From positions 38,432,739-38,496,738 of the forward strand of contig CM023541.1 in the NCBI GenBank assembly GCA_013350335.1: 64,000 nucleotides of DNA. The letters run 5' to 3'. Below, in pieces: positions 47,701 through 56,433 of this stretch (position 1 is the stretch's first letter; every line of letters begins with the position of its first letter). Both the position numbers and the translations under genes were made by a program. This DNA is from Chimonanthus salicifolius. Taxonomy: Eukaryota; Streptophyta; Magnoliopsida; Laurales; Calycanthaceae. Below the pieces are notes generated by a model, which worked only from the letters and a program-made list of their open reading frames with translations, did no database searches and was not told the origin of the DNA.

Positions 47701-50700
47701 TATGGGGTGCCGGTCCTTTTCCAAAGTGAAACCAAGTCCTTCGCAAATGATCCCTTAGGCCATAATATGGTTCTTTTGGCTGGAGCGAAATAGCTTTCAA
47801 AGACAAAGTTCTGCCGATGGAATCTGTTACCCAAATGATCAAGTCAAGTATCAGTTAATGGGCTTTGGTTGTGGATTCATTTATTGGTTTTGATGATTAA
47901 CAGCTCAATGGTATTTGGAATCATTGTTGTAATGTCTCTTTTACTTGTATAAATTATGCTCTGTTTTAGGTTAGTTTCTCACTGAACCTTCGTACATTTT
48001 ATACTCGCTTGGTTTTATCAATTAAATTTTCTCCTCTTAAACAAGGCGTTTATAAATGGGAAGTCTCAACCCTTTATATTACAATCAGTACCTGAAATTT
48101 TTAAGCACACATCTGCATTGCTTGTATAAAAACATGGAAAAACATAAACGAGTTCGCAAATGTAACATTTCTTTCTTCACTCTTGTAAGACTTGTCCCAC
48201 TAGCATTATATTGTCTGCTCTAGGCCTCACATACGGCCAACACGGTTTTCAATTGGCGAGCCAATCCACTGTTGCTCCCAAAAGGTCTCATGCTAGAAGG
48301 AAGAAGGCCACCACTTATATACGAGGGAGTTTCTAATGCAACTGGCAATGTGGGACTTTGGCACCCTTTGGGGCGGGATATTACAATCTACCCCCTTCAA
48401 AGCCAGAGCCGTCCCCAGCGCTGCACACACAACAACCAAACCCACACCCTCAGGCAGAGAGTTGAACCATTCTCTGATACCATTTGTAACAACCTGTCCC
48501 ACTAGCATGATATTGTCCGCTCTAGGACTCACACACGACCTGCACGGCTTTCAATTGGCAAGCCAACCCACTGTTTCTCCCTAACGGCCTCGTGCTAGAA
48601 GGAGGAAAACTACCACTTATATACTAAGGAGTTTCAAACGCAACTGGCAATGTGGGACTTTGGCACCCTCTGGGGCGGGGTATCACACTCTTGTTCTTGT
48701 TCTACCTTGCAGCAACACTGATTTTTTGTGATTACATGTAAACTTTGACTGATTTCTGTGCTGAAGATCTTTTGACTCCTATGCCAGCTGGTGAGAGAAC
48801 TAAAGAAAGGCCGTGCCTTTGATGGATGGTCCGAAGGCACTCTGAATTTTCCTCCCACTTACAAATATGAGTTTAATTCAGAGAAGTATTTTGGGGAGGA
48901 TCCAAAGGCAGGAAGGCGAACTCCTGCTTGGTATGCTATCACTCTCTCATTTTATTTTAGTTGGTATATCTGCCTATCTCTGGGTATTTAAGTGTTCTTT
49001 CTTTGTTTGTTTCTCTTATCTGTTCTTTTTTTGTTCAATCCAATTCATTGTTTATTACTTGATTATCCATCCTTCTGTTGAGATGTGAATTTAATGATTT
49101 AATATATATCTTTAAGATGCACAACTCGGTGGTTCTAATTTCTTTGTTGCAACATATTTTCCTTGTTATTCATGTGTTTGAGAACATCATTATTTTAGCC
49201 ATTTTCCCATCCATCTGGGTTCAGTGTTCATATTTAGTTGTCATTTTATGTGTACTGCCTGCCTTTGTGAAGACATGTCTTTGCCTTCACAAAAGCTTTA
49301 GCGTATTTTTTTTTAAGGTACTTGGCTAATGGGCATATTGAGATAGATGACTTCTCTAAATGGGAAATTAGAATTTGAAAAATCCTGCCCCAGATAGATG
49401 GAACAAAGGTTGTGATGGTGATGACGACAGCAATGATGAAGATGACAGCTTTGGTTAAGCCCAGCATAAAACATGAAAATGCAAACCTACTTCTTTATAG
49501 ATGACTCGAAAGACAGCCAGAAAGGTTTTTGGCATAGGCAAGATCCAAGGGTTTGATGCAAAACATCAGAAATTTAGCTGGTGGTGGTGGTGGTGCACAG
49601 ATGCACTTATAAGTTGATACCTTTTTTCATGTTTTTCTGGATTGCATCCTTTTTTTTTTTTTTTTCTTTGGTGGGGGTTGGTGGGTGGGGGGTGGGGGGG
49701 TGAGTGTTCTCATGAACTGGTGACCCTCTTGGTTTTTGCTAGGGGGGAGAAATCTGTATGTTTGGGTTATGTATTTAGGAGATATAGATGTTGACTTGTT
49801 CTCCAGTGGTTGGTTTCCAGGATAAACAACATACTCTTGATTTCCATTTATGATTGCTCTAAAGTTTTGGACTTACGATTGGGGTGGCTATGGTTTGATT
49901 AATGACCAAGTGACCCAACGCAATTTTGGGTCTTTTTGGTTGGGATTCCTTTGGGGTTAGGATGAGCCTCTCTAGATGGGCCACATGAGCATGCTGTCCA
50001 TGTGTTTTAAAATGGATATGTATGTCTCTTTCTCTCTCTCATACTTAACCTGTTACAAAATGGATCAGGACTTCCCACAAGCTTGATTCAAACTGGTTAC
50101 ATTTCAGTTGAATCCAACTCAGCCCAGGTTGGCACCTCATGGCACATTAGTTGTATCCTCATGATGTCCCAATGCAACCAAACATTTAAAACAGGCCTGC
50201 CAATTAGTTTAGAATGATCAAGGAACTGCAATTTGTTTAATCTTTTTAGTTTGTGATACTGAGAAAAAGTGTTCTGATCCTGTGACTGCTTGTTTGAAAA
50301 TTATTGAACCATTTACTGATTGCTCAGGTGTGACCGCATTCTTTCATATGGAAAAGGAATGAAGCTATTAAAATATAGAAGGGTTGAGCTAAGGTTCTCA
50401 GACCATAGACCAGTGACTGCGACTTTCATGGCAGAGGTCGAGGAATTTTCTCATAGGAAGCTTCAAAGAGCTCTAACATTCACAGATGCAGAGCTAGAAG
50501 AGGGGGGTGTTATATCAGGGATGGAAGCTGATGTCGGCATGAGTTCATTGAGGCTTGGAGAGGTTGGTTTTCTATTTATTTATATGGAAAATGCACAACT
50601 CAAGTTCTTGTTACTTTCACAACTCAAGTTGAACCTGATTCACTTATTTGTGGAAAAAATTAACCATACATTGGTTCAGATGCCTTTATTATTCACCTTA

Positions 50701-51129
50701 TTGTCTCTTTAGTAGAGAATCCCGATAGAATTATAATTCATTAAATTCTGTAATTAGCAAATTCTCTAATTCTAGAATTTAAGAATTATTGCAGTAGCTG
50801 GTTTACATTTGGTGGAGTGGAATTATTAGCTGGAGCTCAGATTCAATAATCGAAGTGGTTCAAACTAGAATTTATGAATCCCCTGAAATTTTTTCATTAA
50901 ATTTTATACTTCCCACTGTAGAATTCCTGTTTCACCAAACATGGAAATTCTTTGGAGAATTTTGTAAATTCCACCAAAGAATAGAATTCCAGCCTACCAA
51001 ACGGACACCATGAAGATAAAGCTGAATTTTCTTATATAATTTTTTTTCTTATATTTGTGAAGGCTCTCTTCTGGTTTCCCCAAATAATTTTGTTTTTTCA
51101 TGCAGGAAATATATGATTGGAATCGTTAG
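26719..51129 (+). CDS. Plant inositol polyphosphate 5-phosphatase (CVP2/CVL1/IP5P3-like), 11 coding exons, 637 aa
   Basis: Removes the 5-phosphate from inositol polyphosphates or phosphoinositides. Exons: 26719-26748, 26976-27081, 27412-27459, 31857-31932, 32160-32264, 33770-34622, 43566-43750, 46725-46833, 48788-48930, 50328-50562, 51106-51129. All junctions are GT/AG and in frame. Motifs in order: [11 protein letters not shown] near the N-terminus (11-21), acidic stretch (~30-60), [15 protein letters not shown] (about 73-87), TWNVGG (92-97), [10 protein letters not shown] (124-133), a long variable Ser/acidic insert in exon 6, [13 protein letters not shown] (to 408), [12 protein letters not shown] (424-435), WFGDMNYR (472-479), FPPTYKYE (525-532), PAWCDRIL (550-557) and SDHRPV (576-581). 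The catalytic set is complete; Met replaces the usual Leu in WFGDLNYR. No signal peptide or membrane segment is seen, so it is probably cytosolic or membrane-associated. Length fits the plant family (about 590-660 aa). The exon 6-8 wording is closest to the Arabidopsis CVP2/CVL1/IP5P3 group from memory. The exact orthologue is unproven. The first and last exons are the least certain. Confidence 0.93.
27873..28045 (+). repeat. Intronic direct repeat (left copy)
   Basis: Shares TTTTGCAATTAAGGACCTA, TTTCCATATGGTC, CTCAATCTCA and CCAATTTGTGA with 31189-31366, 3.3 kb away in the same intron (intron 3). Origin unknown. Confidence 0.7.
28080..29753. other. Intron 3 sequence without coding content
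   Basis: No exon. On the minus strand, 28950-29600 looks LTR-like (TATAAATAGAGG near 29252-29263 and U5-like text after it), but ends and partner could not be defined. Confidence 0.3.
29759..31183 (-). mobile_element. Non-autonomous LTR retroelement (TRIM/LARD-like) in intron 3
   Basis: Perfect 5-bp TSD AATAT (29754-29758 and 31184-31188). Read on the minus strand: 5' LTR 31183-31084 (100 bp, TGTTAATATT...CCTAACA), primer-binding site TGGCATCAGAGC (31081-31070, initiator-Met type), internal region, purine tract AAGAGGGAG just before the 3' LTR at 29903-29759 (145 bp, TGTTGAAATT...CATAACA). The 3' LTR carries about 45 extra bases. The internal part 30140-31065 is GC-rich, unlike its AT-rich surroundings, with many overlapping open frames on both strands, none with Gag/Pol motifs. 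It is antisense to the host gene. Confidence 0.82.
31189..31366 (+). repeat. Intronic direct repeat (right copy)
   Basis: Partner of 27873-28045. It begins immediately after the TSD of the LTR element at 29759-31183. Confidence 0.7.
32349..32453 (+). mobile_element. 5'-truncated LINE 3' end with poly(A) tail
   Basis: Text typical of plant LINE 3' ends (TCAATAAAATTCACC) followed by a 12-A run at 32442-32453, in intron 5. Candidate flanks GTTTACAATTTT and GGTTATAATTTT suggest a diverged TSD. Confidence 0.55.
32986..33153. mobile_element. MITE-like element in intron 5
   Basis: Ends AAGGTTAATGTGAATCG and CGATTTTGACAACCTTGG are imperfect inverted repeats. The interior has repeated GAATCGTGCGATT words. 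No TSD resolved. Confidence 0.4.
33542..33689 (+). mobile_element. tRNA-derived SINE (family B) in intron 5
   Basis: Contains a perfect pol III B box GGTTCGACTCC (near 33571), ends in an A-run (33676-33685), and is flanked by TTGTTTTATGGCTT (33528-33541) and TGGTTTTATAGCTT (33690-33703), a 14-bp TSD with two mismatches. The words AATACACGAG and GTAGTTTTGTG-like link it to the minus-strand copy near 57.8 kb. Confidence 0.75.
34623..36285. other. Intron 6, proximal part
   Basis: No exon. 35286-35440 has inverted ends (AAATGGTGAGCCTGGGC / GGCTAGACTCACCATTT), probably a small MITE. Reading through the exon 6 donor gives a stop at 34713-34715. Confidence 0.4.
36286..36771 (+). mobile_element. Ty1-copia Gag fragment
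   Basis: Frames read [16 protein letters not shown], then [39 protein letters not shown] and, after a frame change, a [22 protein letters not shown] stretch. This is the UBN2-type Gag of plant copia elements. It is broken by stops and frameshifts and cut off abruptly where LINE reverse transcriptase text begins. Inside intron 6. Confidence 0.75.
36772..37696 (+). mobile_element. LINE reverse transcriptase fragment (pseudogene)
   Basis: Plant L1-type reverse transcriptase in at least three frames: [13 protein letters not shown] (36846-36885), [19 protein letters not shown] (36975-37035), [14 protein letters not shown] (37160-37202), then the catalytic F-T-D-D motif (37480-37495) and YLGLP (37682-37697). 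Several frameshifts and deletions. It stops exactly at a T-run where the oppositely oriented LINE starts. Confidence 0.85.
37697..39275 (-). mobile_element. LINE 3' half, opposite orientation, with poly(A)
   Basis: Minus strand encodes, in order, the linker after RT ([20 protein letters not shown], about 39130-39060), a zf-RVT zinc-binding region (about 38731-38405: [26 protein letters not shown]) and an RNase H-like tail (about 38080-37890: [25 protein letters not shown]). It ends with A's, seen as T's at 37697-37706 on the plus strand, so it is an independent 5'-truncated LINE insertion rather than an inverted part of its neighbour. Multiple stops. Confidence 0.8.
39276..39993. other. Intron 6 spacer between LINE and copia elements
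   Basis: Contains a short palindrome (CACAAGGATTG / CAATCCTTGTG, 39277-39314). No recognisable protein. Confidence 0.35.
39999..40288 (+). repeat. Copia 5' LTR
   Basis: 290 bp, TGTTGTGGGACC...TTTCTAAA. The paired LTR at 42495-42790 differs by many substitutions and small indels, so the insertion is old. Confidence 0.88.
42495..42790 (+). repeat. Copia 3' LTR
   Basis: 296 bp, TGTAGACGCACT...CTTTCTACA. A related truncated LTR occurs at 45118-45317. Confidence 0.88.
42796..43565. other. Intron 6, distal part
   Basis: No exon; a (GT)n run of about 12 units lies at 43191-43213. The acceptor before exon 7 is CACCAG at 43560-43565. Confidence 0.5.
44736..45115 (-). mobile_element. Copia RNase H end plus 3' LTR remnant
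   Basis: On the minus strand, 45115-44960 reads as a copia RNase H tail ([35 protein letters not shown]). It is followed by a purine tract GAGGGAGAG and an LTR 44952-44736 (217 bp, TGTTGTAAAT...CTTCAACA). The upstream part of the element is absent. It lies in intron 7. Confidence 0.75.
45116..45317 (+). mobile_element. Truncated copia LTR
   Basis: Resembles the 3' two-thirds of the LTR at 39999-40288 (TTATTGTA, GACTCCCTGTTTATTATTTATAC, ending TTATTTTCTACA). It directly abuts the oppositely oriented copia remnant, making a chimeric junction. Confidence 0.65.
45318..46724. other. Intron 7 remainder
   Basis: No coding similarity. A T-run followed by a G-rich tract lies at 45741-45783. Confidence 0.4.
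46975..48050 (+). mobile_element. Decayed LINE fragment in intron 8
   Basis: Frames read [15 protein letters not shown] (46980-47025) and later a zf-RVT region ([17 protein letters not shown], about 47555-47620) and [10 protein letters not shown] (about 47760-47795), i.e. the post-RT part of a plant LINE, with many stops. The 3' end near 48030 carries LINE-like TATCAATTAAATTTTCTCC. A separate insertion at 47188-47288 interrupts it. Confidence 0.7.
47175..47301 (-). mobile_element. Short poly(A)-tailed retroposon nested in LINE
   Basis: Perfect 13-bp TSD CCTTTATTTGAGA (47175-47187 and 47289-47301) around a 101-bp insert (47188-47288) that begins, on the plus strand, with TTC and a long T-run. 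On the minus strand this is a poly(A)-tailed, 5'-truncated LINE or SINE end. Confidence 0.85.
48184..48687 (-). mobile_element. TRIM element (terminal-repeat retrotransposon in miniature) in intron 8
   Basis: Two direct repeats of about 202 bp, 48184-48385 and 48485-48687, about 85-90 percent alike by eye. Read on the minus strand: 5' LTR TGTGATACCCCGCCCC...GTTGTTACA, primer-binding site TGGTATCAGAGA (48482-48471), 86-bp interior, purine tract AGGGGGTAGAT, 3' LTR TGTAATATCCCGCCCC...CTTACA. Flanks CTCT (48180-48183 and 48688-48691) are a 4-bp TSD. No coding capacity. Antisense to the host gene and about 100 bp upstream of exon 9. Confidence 0.85.
48931..50327. other. Intron 9
   Basis: No exon or bounded element. 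A T-run followed by a G-rich tract is at 49651-49702. Confidence 0.4.
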
Positions 51130-51400
51130 GAGAGCAGGCTCAGTAGGAGAACCTTTTATATATGCCAGTTCTGCATCCAATGGTTTTCATATGATACAAC
51201 AAATGAGACGTTGCTTAGCCTTGGCGTTGATAAAGAGTGTACATTGTTATTGTAAATTGGTTTATATAGTAGATTCAGTTGTTTTCTTCACATTTATTTA
51301 TGAACCCAAATCAGATCTTGAGAATGTAAACATGGCTTCATATTTGATTTAAGAATGTAATATTCTTGTATTTGTATTTTAGAGAATCTATAGGTCATTG
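51130..51400 (+). other. Likely 3' UTR of the 5-phosphatase gene
   Basis: AT-rich sequence after the stop codon at 51127-51129, with T-rich tracts and AATGTAATATT near 51355 as a weak far-upstream or poly(A) element. No perfect AATAAA is seen close by. Confidence 0.35.
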
Positions 51401-52143
51401 CCAGAAACTTGTGATGTGTACCTTTTTATTTGCTTCTTGAAAAAGCATTTCATGTTCTTCCTACAAGTGGTACTACCATTGCCTCTTTCCTTGTTTGGTA
51501 GGTTGAATTTGTTACGTGGAATTGAAATTTTTTGGAATTTATAAGATCCCATCTAATTGTGTTAAGGTCCTTCTTTGGGGTGAAACCAGAATTCTGGAGT
51601 GATATTGAAGCCTGCACATTCCAGTTCAGGGGAGTTTATGAATTCCCATGTGTTATTTTGGATTTTCAAAACCTAGCTCATTCTCATTATGGGATATACC
51701 TAGATTCCAAAGGACTGTAGAAATTCCAAAATTAGCATAATATGCTAATGCTAAAATTTGGGAAATTATAAAATCTTCTAGAATTTTCCAACATTTTGTG
51801 AGGAGGCAAAATCTGAACTTTTCTCTCTCTAAATTTTATGTCCTTCCAAATTCCCATCTCGGTTGAGAAGTTTGAAAAAGCCTTTTTCTCTGGGAGAGGA
51901 TTGGCAAGAAGAAGAAGGTACATTTAGTTAAATGGGAAAATATGTTGAAACCAGAAAAGCAGAGGGACTTGGGGATTTACCCAGTTTAGAGATAGAAATG
52001 GAGCTCTATTGTGCAAGTTGCCTTGGAGATACATGAAGAAAGTGATTTGACTGCCTTATGAAGAAAGGTCCTTTGTCCTATATAGGGGGATGGGCAAGGG
52101 GAGTGGGGTTTGAGTGAGTCTAATTTTTTTTTCTTTTAAAAAA
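51401..52143. other. Intergenic, no gene
   Basis: AT-rich, with repeated GGAATTT/AAATTCC words similar to those in intron 10 (50705-51010), suggesting decayed related repeats. No ends defined. Confidence 0.3.
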
Positions 52144-52350
52144 GGCGTCTTGGGTGGTGAGAGCAGCTTTCAAAAAGGAGTGTGTGGAATCTTCTATAGG
52201 GAGAGTACTTAGGAAAGGGTTGAGGTTTGTGGTGGGCAAAAGGGATCAAGTGTCCTTTTGGAAGGACCTGGGATGGGTGAGTCATTGCTTAGAGTCCATC
52301 CCTCAGTTGTATGGGGTGTGTGTGCATCGGAATGCTAAGGTGTGTGTGTG
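52144..52350 (+). mobile_element. LINE fragment
   Basis: Frame reads LRKGLRFVVGKRDQVSFWKD followed by an SIPQLYG-type stretch, the F-W-x-D region after LINE reverse transcriptase. Confidence 0.6.
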
Positions 52351-53109
52351 TTATCAGGGATTTTTTTTCTTTTCCCTTTTTTTTTTTGGTGTCTAGAAAG
52401 AAAAACAGAATTTTTGAAGACACAGTTGAGGAGACTTTTGAGTTATGTAAGGCTAGAGCTATTTTTTGGGTTGGAGATCAGACCTTTTTGGTACTTCATG
52501 TTCCATCATATCTTAAAAATGGCAATCAGTGCTACAAGATAAAAGGAGTATGGTGACGATCAAGGAACGGTGGAAGCGTTGTGAGGCAAGTCGGGGCTAG
52601 CAGGCATACATGACTTAGACGGAAACATTCGATCATTTTTCTTAGATCCAATAGGGGTGAAAGATTCTAATGAAGTGAAATTTTTGGTTATCAGGCAGAT
52701 AATGTTAGTTTCTCATGATCACTTTCAAGAGGGGCTCATTTTAGAAAGTGACTTGGAAAACGTTGTGGCGTGGGCTTTGGGGAGAAAGAAGCCACTTTTT
52801 TATTTTTGTGAAGATTAGTCTGATATCATTTCAAAGAAGGCAAATGCCTAAAAAGTACAATCTACAAATAATAAAACCCACAACCCGGGTTCAGGTCAAG
52901 AAAATCAGGTTAGAAACAAGGCCTAGAAAAATACATCAGAAAGGAAAAGCACTTACATTGCATTTCTGATACAAAGATAAATTAATGACGCTTTTTTTTT
53001 TTTAATTCAAGTGAGATTGTAAATCCAGGATTTTTTTTAAATGAGCCATTGACATGGGTTTTGTAACACCAATCACTCTTTCCTAGAAGCAATGTCCTTT
53101 TCACACTCA

Positions 53110-53691
53110 AATTTAGCTTGAGCAATGAGAGAGATGCTGGCCTTTCGGAAAGACTGTTGGTTAAGGGAAAGAACCCCTAGCGATGCATTCCCTAGACTTT
53201 TTAGAGCAGCTTCGAACAAGGATGCATTGATTGGGGACTATTATATGGAGATCAATGGGGATCCTAGTTGGCCTTATCTTTTAGGAGGGGTTTAAGCGAT
53301 TTTGAGGAGGCCTAAGTGCTATCATTGAAGAGACTCCTTGCAGATTCACAAATTTGTTTGGAGGAAGAGGATAGGTGGATTTGGACGAAAGATCCTTCTA
53401 AGATGTTCTCAGTTAGATCCATCTTCAGAGAGGTATATTCTTGCTACCAAACCGACCTGTCACCTTGTACGTCGGCCTAGAATAACAAAATTCCTCTTAG
53501 AATCCATGTCTTCATGTGGATGAGAGGTAAAATTTTGGTCAAATGCAATATGAGCAGGGTATTCTTCCAAATAGCTCTTTGGAGATGTGCATACTTTTCG
53601 GAGAAGATGAGGAATATGTGGATCACTTGATGTGTAAGTGTGGATTTAGATGAGGAATATGTGGATCACTTGATGTGTAAGTGTGGATTTA
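53110..53691 (+). mobile_element. LINE fragment with zf-RVT region
   Basis: LAFRKDCWLRERTPSDAFPR (53130-53190), NKDALIGDYY, a decayed RVT zinc-binding part and EDEEYVDHLMCKCG (about 53601-53645). The last segment lies within a 43-bp unit repeated in tandem. Confidence 0.65.
53606..53691 (+). repeat. 43-bp tandem duplication
   Basis: Two identical units starting GATGAGGAATATGTGG at 53606 and 53649, duplicating the VDHLMCKCG coding segment of the LINE remnant. Confidence 0.9.
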
Positions 53692-53939
53692 TGGGGGGAG
53701 TTTGTCAATCATTCCTTCAGTTAATGGGGTGCGCATGGGTCCTAAATGGGAGTGTGTGAGAGGAGGTAGCAGGGTGGGCTGGGGGTCCTTTTGGGGGGAG
53801 AAGGTGGGTAGCGTGAAAACCGATCCGAGAGACAATCGAATGGTCAGTTTGGAAGGAAAGAACTGTATGATCTTTGAAGGCCAAATCAGGAAGGCTAGTG
53901 GAGGTCTTTGAAAGGGCAAGAGTGAACCTTGGAAAAAGC

Positions 53940-54900
53940 ACTTTGATCGGGGTTGGAGTGGAGGAAACTTGCTTGGAATCCTAGCACAAGAAGTAGAGTG
54001 TACAAGAAGCAAATTAAGGTTCACTTACCTTGGATTGCAGGTGGGTGGAAATCCGAGATCAAAGAAATTCTGAGCCCCGATAGTGGAAAGGATTGAAAGG
54101 AGACTAAATGATTGGAGTAAAAAATATCTTTCCATCTGGGGGAGGCTTAGCCTCATTAAATCGATTCTTACCAACCTCCCAACCTACTATATGTCCCTCT
54201 TTCAAATACCTAAAGGAGTAAAAGGGCAAATGGAGCGTTTGTTTAGGAACTTTTTGTGGGGAGACAAAATTGACAGGAAAATGGTACATTTAGTTATATG
54301 GTCGGAAGTCTCCAAGCCAAAAGGTAAAGGTGGATTAGGAATTGTGCCTCTAGATATAAAAAATCAAGCTTTGTTGTGTAAATGAAATTGGAGATTGGGT
54401 AGAGAAAGGGACACCCTATGGTCAAGAGTGCTGGCTACTTGATTTGGTTATGAAGATGTTGGAGAATGGCCATTAGGAGAGGAGGTGGAAAAGAAAGGTC
54501 CCCAGGTAGTCAAGCCGTGGTGGAGATTGGGAAGAGGTGGTAGTCCAGTGGGTCATGTTTTCCAGAATAACCTACGTCTAATGGTGGGAGTTGGGGACAG
54601 AACCCGTTCTTTGTTAGACTTATGGATTGGAGACAGACGATTAAAGGAGGCTTACCCTAGATTATACAAAATTGATAGAGATAGACAAGCCTTAGTGAAG
54701 GATTGCTACATTGAGACCCAAGGCACTATCTCATGGCACCTGAGTTTTCATAGGGAGCTTAGGGTCTTTGAACAAGAGAGTTTGGAGGAATTGCAAAGGA
54801 GGTTAGAAGAGTTTCCATACTTAAAAAAAAATGAGAGAGTTGTGCCCATTGAATAATTTGCTGGATAAAGATGAGCAAAAGTTCAATGCTTATCATGGGA
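53940..54900 (+). mobile_element. LINE reverse transcriptase C-terminal fragment
   Basis: Reads KLRFTYLGLQVGGNPRS (about 54012-54062), ERIERRLNDWSKKYLS, GRLSLIKSILTNLPTYYMSL (54140-54200), LFRNFLWGD, GGLGIVPLDIKNQALL and later LLDLWIGDRRLKEAYPRLYK (54614-54672). Interrupted by stops. The order relative to the preceding zf-RVT piece shows that it comes from a different LINE copy. Confidence 0.8.
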
Positions 54901-55072
54901 TGACAGTCACGATGAAACTATGGCTGCCTGATCTTCAAGATGAATTGTAATCATGGTGATGTTATTCCTGCCTCTGAACTAATGGGGAAATCCCTCCTTT
55001 TAATCTCAGCTGTAGGCAAATCCCAATTTTCTAATAATGAGCCGAGAGCTTTTAAAATATCATAGTTTGATC

Positions 55073-55171
55073 CAGGTATTTAAAATTTGGTATCGGCCGA
55101 TATTTTTCTCTCTTTATTTTTTCTTTCTTTTTTAAAAAACGTATTAATATCGGCCGATATCTCGACCCCTG
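55073..55171. mobile_element. hAT-type MITE, CGGCCGATAT family, copy 3
   Basis: 99-bp element CAGGTATTTAAA...GACCCCTG with perfect 8-bp TSD GTTTGATC (55065-55072 and 55172-55179). Contains two ATCGGCCGAT palindromes around a T-rich centre. Confidence 0.85.
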
Positions 55172-55179
55172 GTTTGATC

Positions 55180-55990
55180 CAATGAAAATGGTGTTGGAAT
55201 GACTGTCCTTTAGGATTTGGGCAAGAATCAGTTCTCTTGAGTTGTAGACTTTCTTAAAAACTCCTCTATTCCATTCTATCCATATGTGCCAAATATTCCA
55301 TTAACAGTCTCTTCTGTTTCACTACACAAAATTCAAACTGTATTAATTTGAATGCCAATTTTTTTGAGAAGGGACTTTGTTTTCAGCTTCCTACGAAAGC
55401 TAAGCCACGCACAAAAGGAGTGTTTGGGAATGTAGCCTGGAAATAGACAAAAGTCAACCCATTCTATGTTCGCAGCCTGAGAAAGAAGAATTTTACAGGC
55501 AGAAGAATAGCTGAATGCGCCGCCATCTTTGTTTGCTGAACCAATTCAATTTCCTTCCAAATTTCCATAAGGTGAGGATGTGAAGATTTATTCCTAATAA
55601 ATGTACCGACTATAATTTCCTTGCCATAACCCTAGTTTTGGATAGGCTCGGATCTATATTTGTCAACTATACTGCCAGAGGTAAGCCAATTGTCATACCA
55701 AAATGAAGTATTGCAGTCACCACCAGTTACATTTTTAATGTAGTTTGCCACTTTAGGCCAGATCTAAGAATATGGTGAAATTGGAACAACACCTACTTAG
55801 TCCAAATGTTAACTTGGCCTGATGCTATATTCCATAACTGTCCAGCCAGAGCAGCTTCATTCTATATTTTGAGATCAATGATACCTAAGCCAAGAATCTT
55901 CGAAGCTGTGAATATTTTTTTTCCCATGAATCCTGTTGTACGCAAGCTGAGAAATCTGCTGCCCATTTCTTATTATGAATCACTGAAACG
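55180..55990 (-). mobile_element. LINE remnant
   Basis: Minus strand reads LGLGIIDLKI, NEAALAGQLWNIASGQVNIW (about 55900-55810) and further decayed post-RT text, opposite to the plus-strand LINE pieces just upstream. Confidence 0.6.
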
Positions 55991-56295
55991 GCATGAGAAA
56001 TTGTGATGATTCTGAGTTTGAGTGGGGGAAAAAGGACAGTTGCCATATAGAAGAGAAACTTAAGCTGGAGGAACGAGTGGGTTCGATTTAAAACATCAAA
56101 GAAACCTTTTCTAAATGGAGTCTAAAATACTTTGACAAGATGGATAGGTTGGAAGAGCAGGAATTTTAAGGAAATTAAGAAACAACTGCAAAGAAATAAA
56201 ATCATCATCACCAAAGCCACTATAGCTACATTACAATGAGAAGAATGTATCCATGAAAATCCAACTTTTGCATCTATATTATTGTTATGTGGTTT

Positions 56296-56301
56296 TTTAT
56301 T
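56296..56301 (-). terminator. Poly(A) signal candidate for choline kinase
   Basis: AATAAA on the minus strand, about 135 bases past the choline kinase stop codon, in AT-rich sequence typical of plant 3' UTRs. Confidence 0.45.
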
Positions 56302-56433
56302 TGATATTCAAAGCCATATTACAGCTCCATTAGCATTACAATTCACAAGTATTTACAGGATGCATCAACACTAAATTTACACAAAGAAGTGACTGGAGAT
56401 TTAAAAGAATTGCGCGCATCAGTGATCTCCAGA

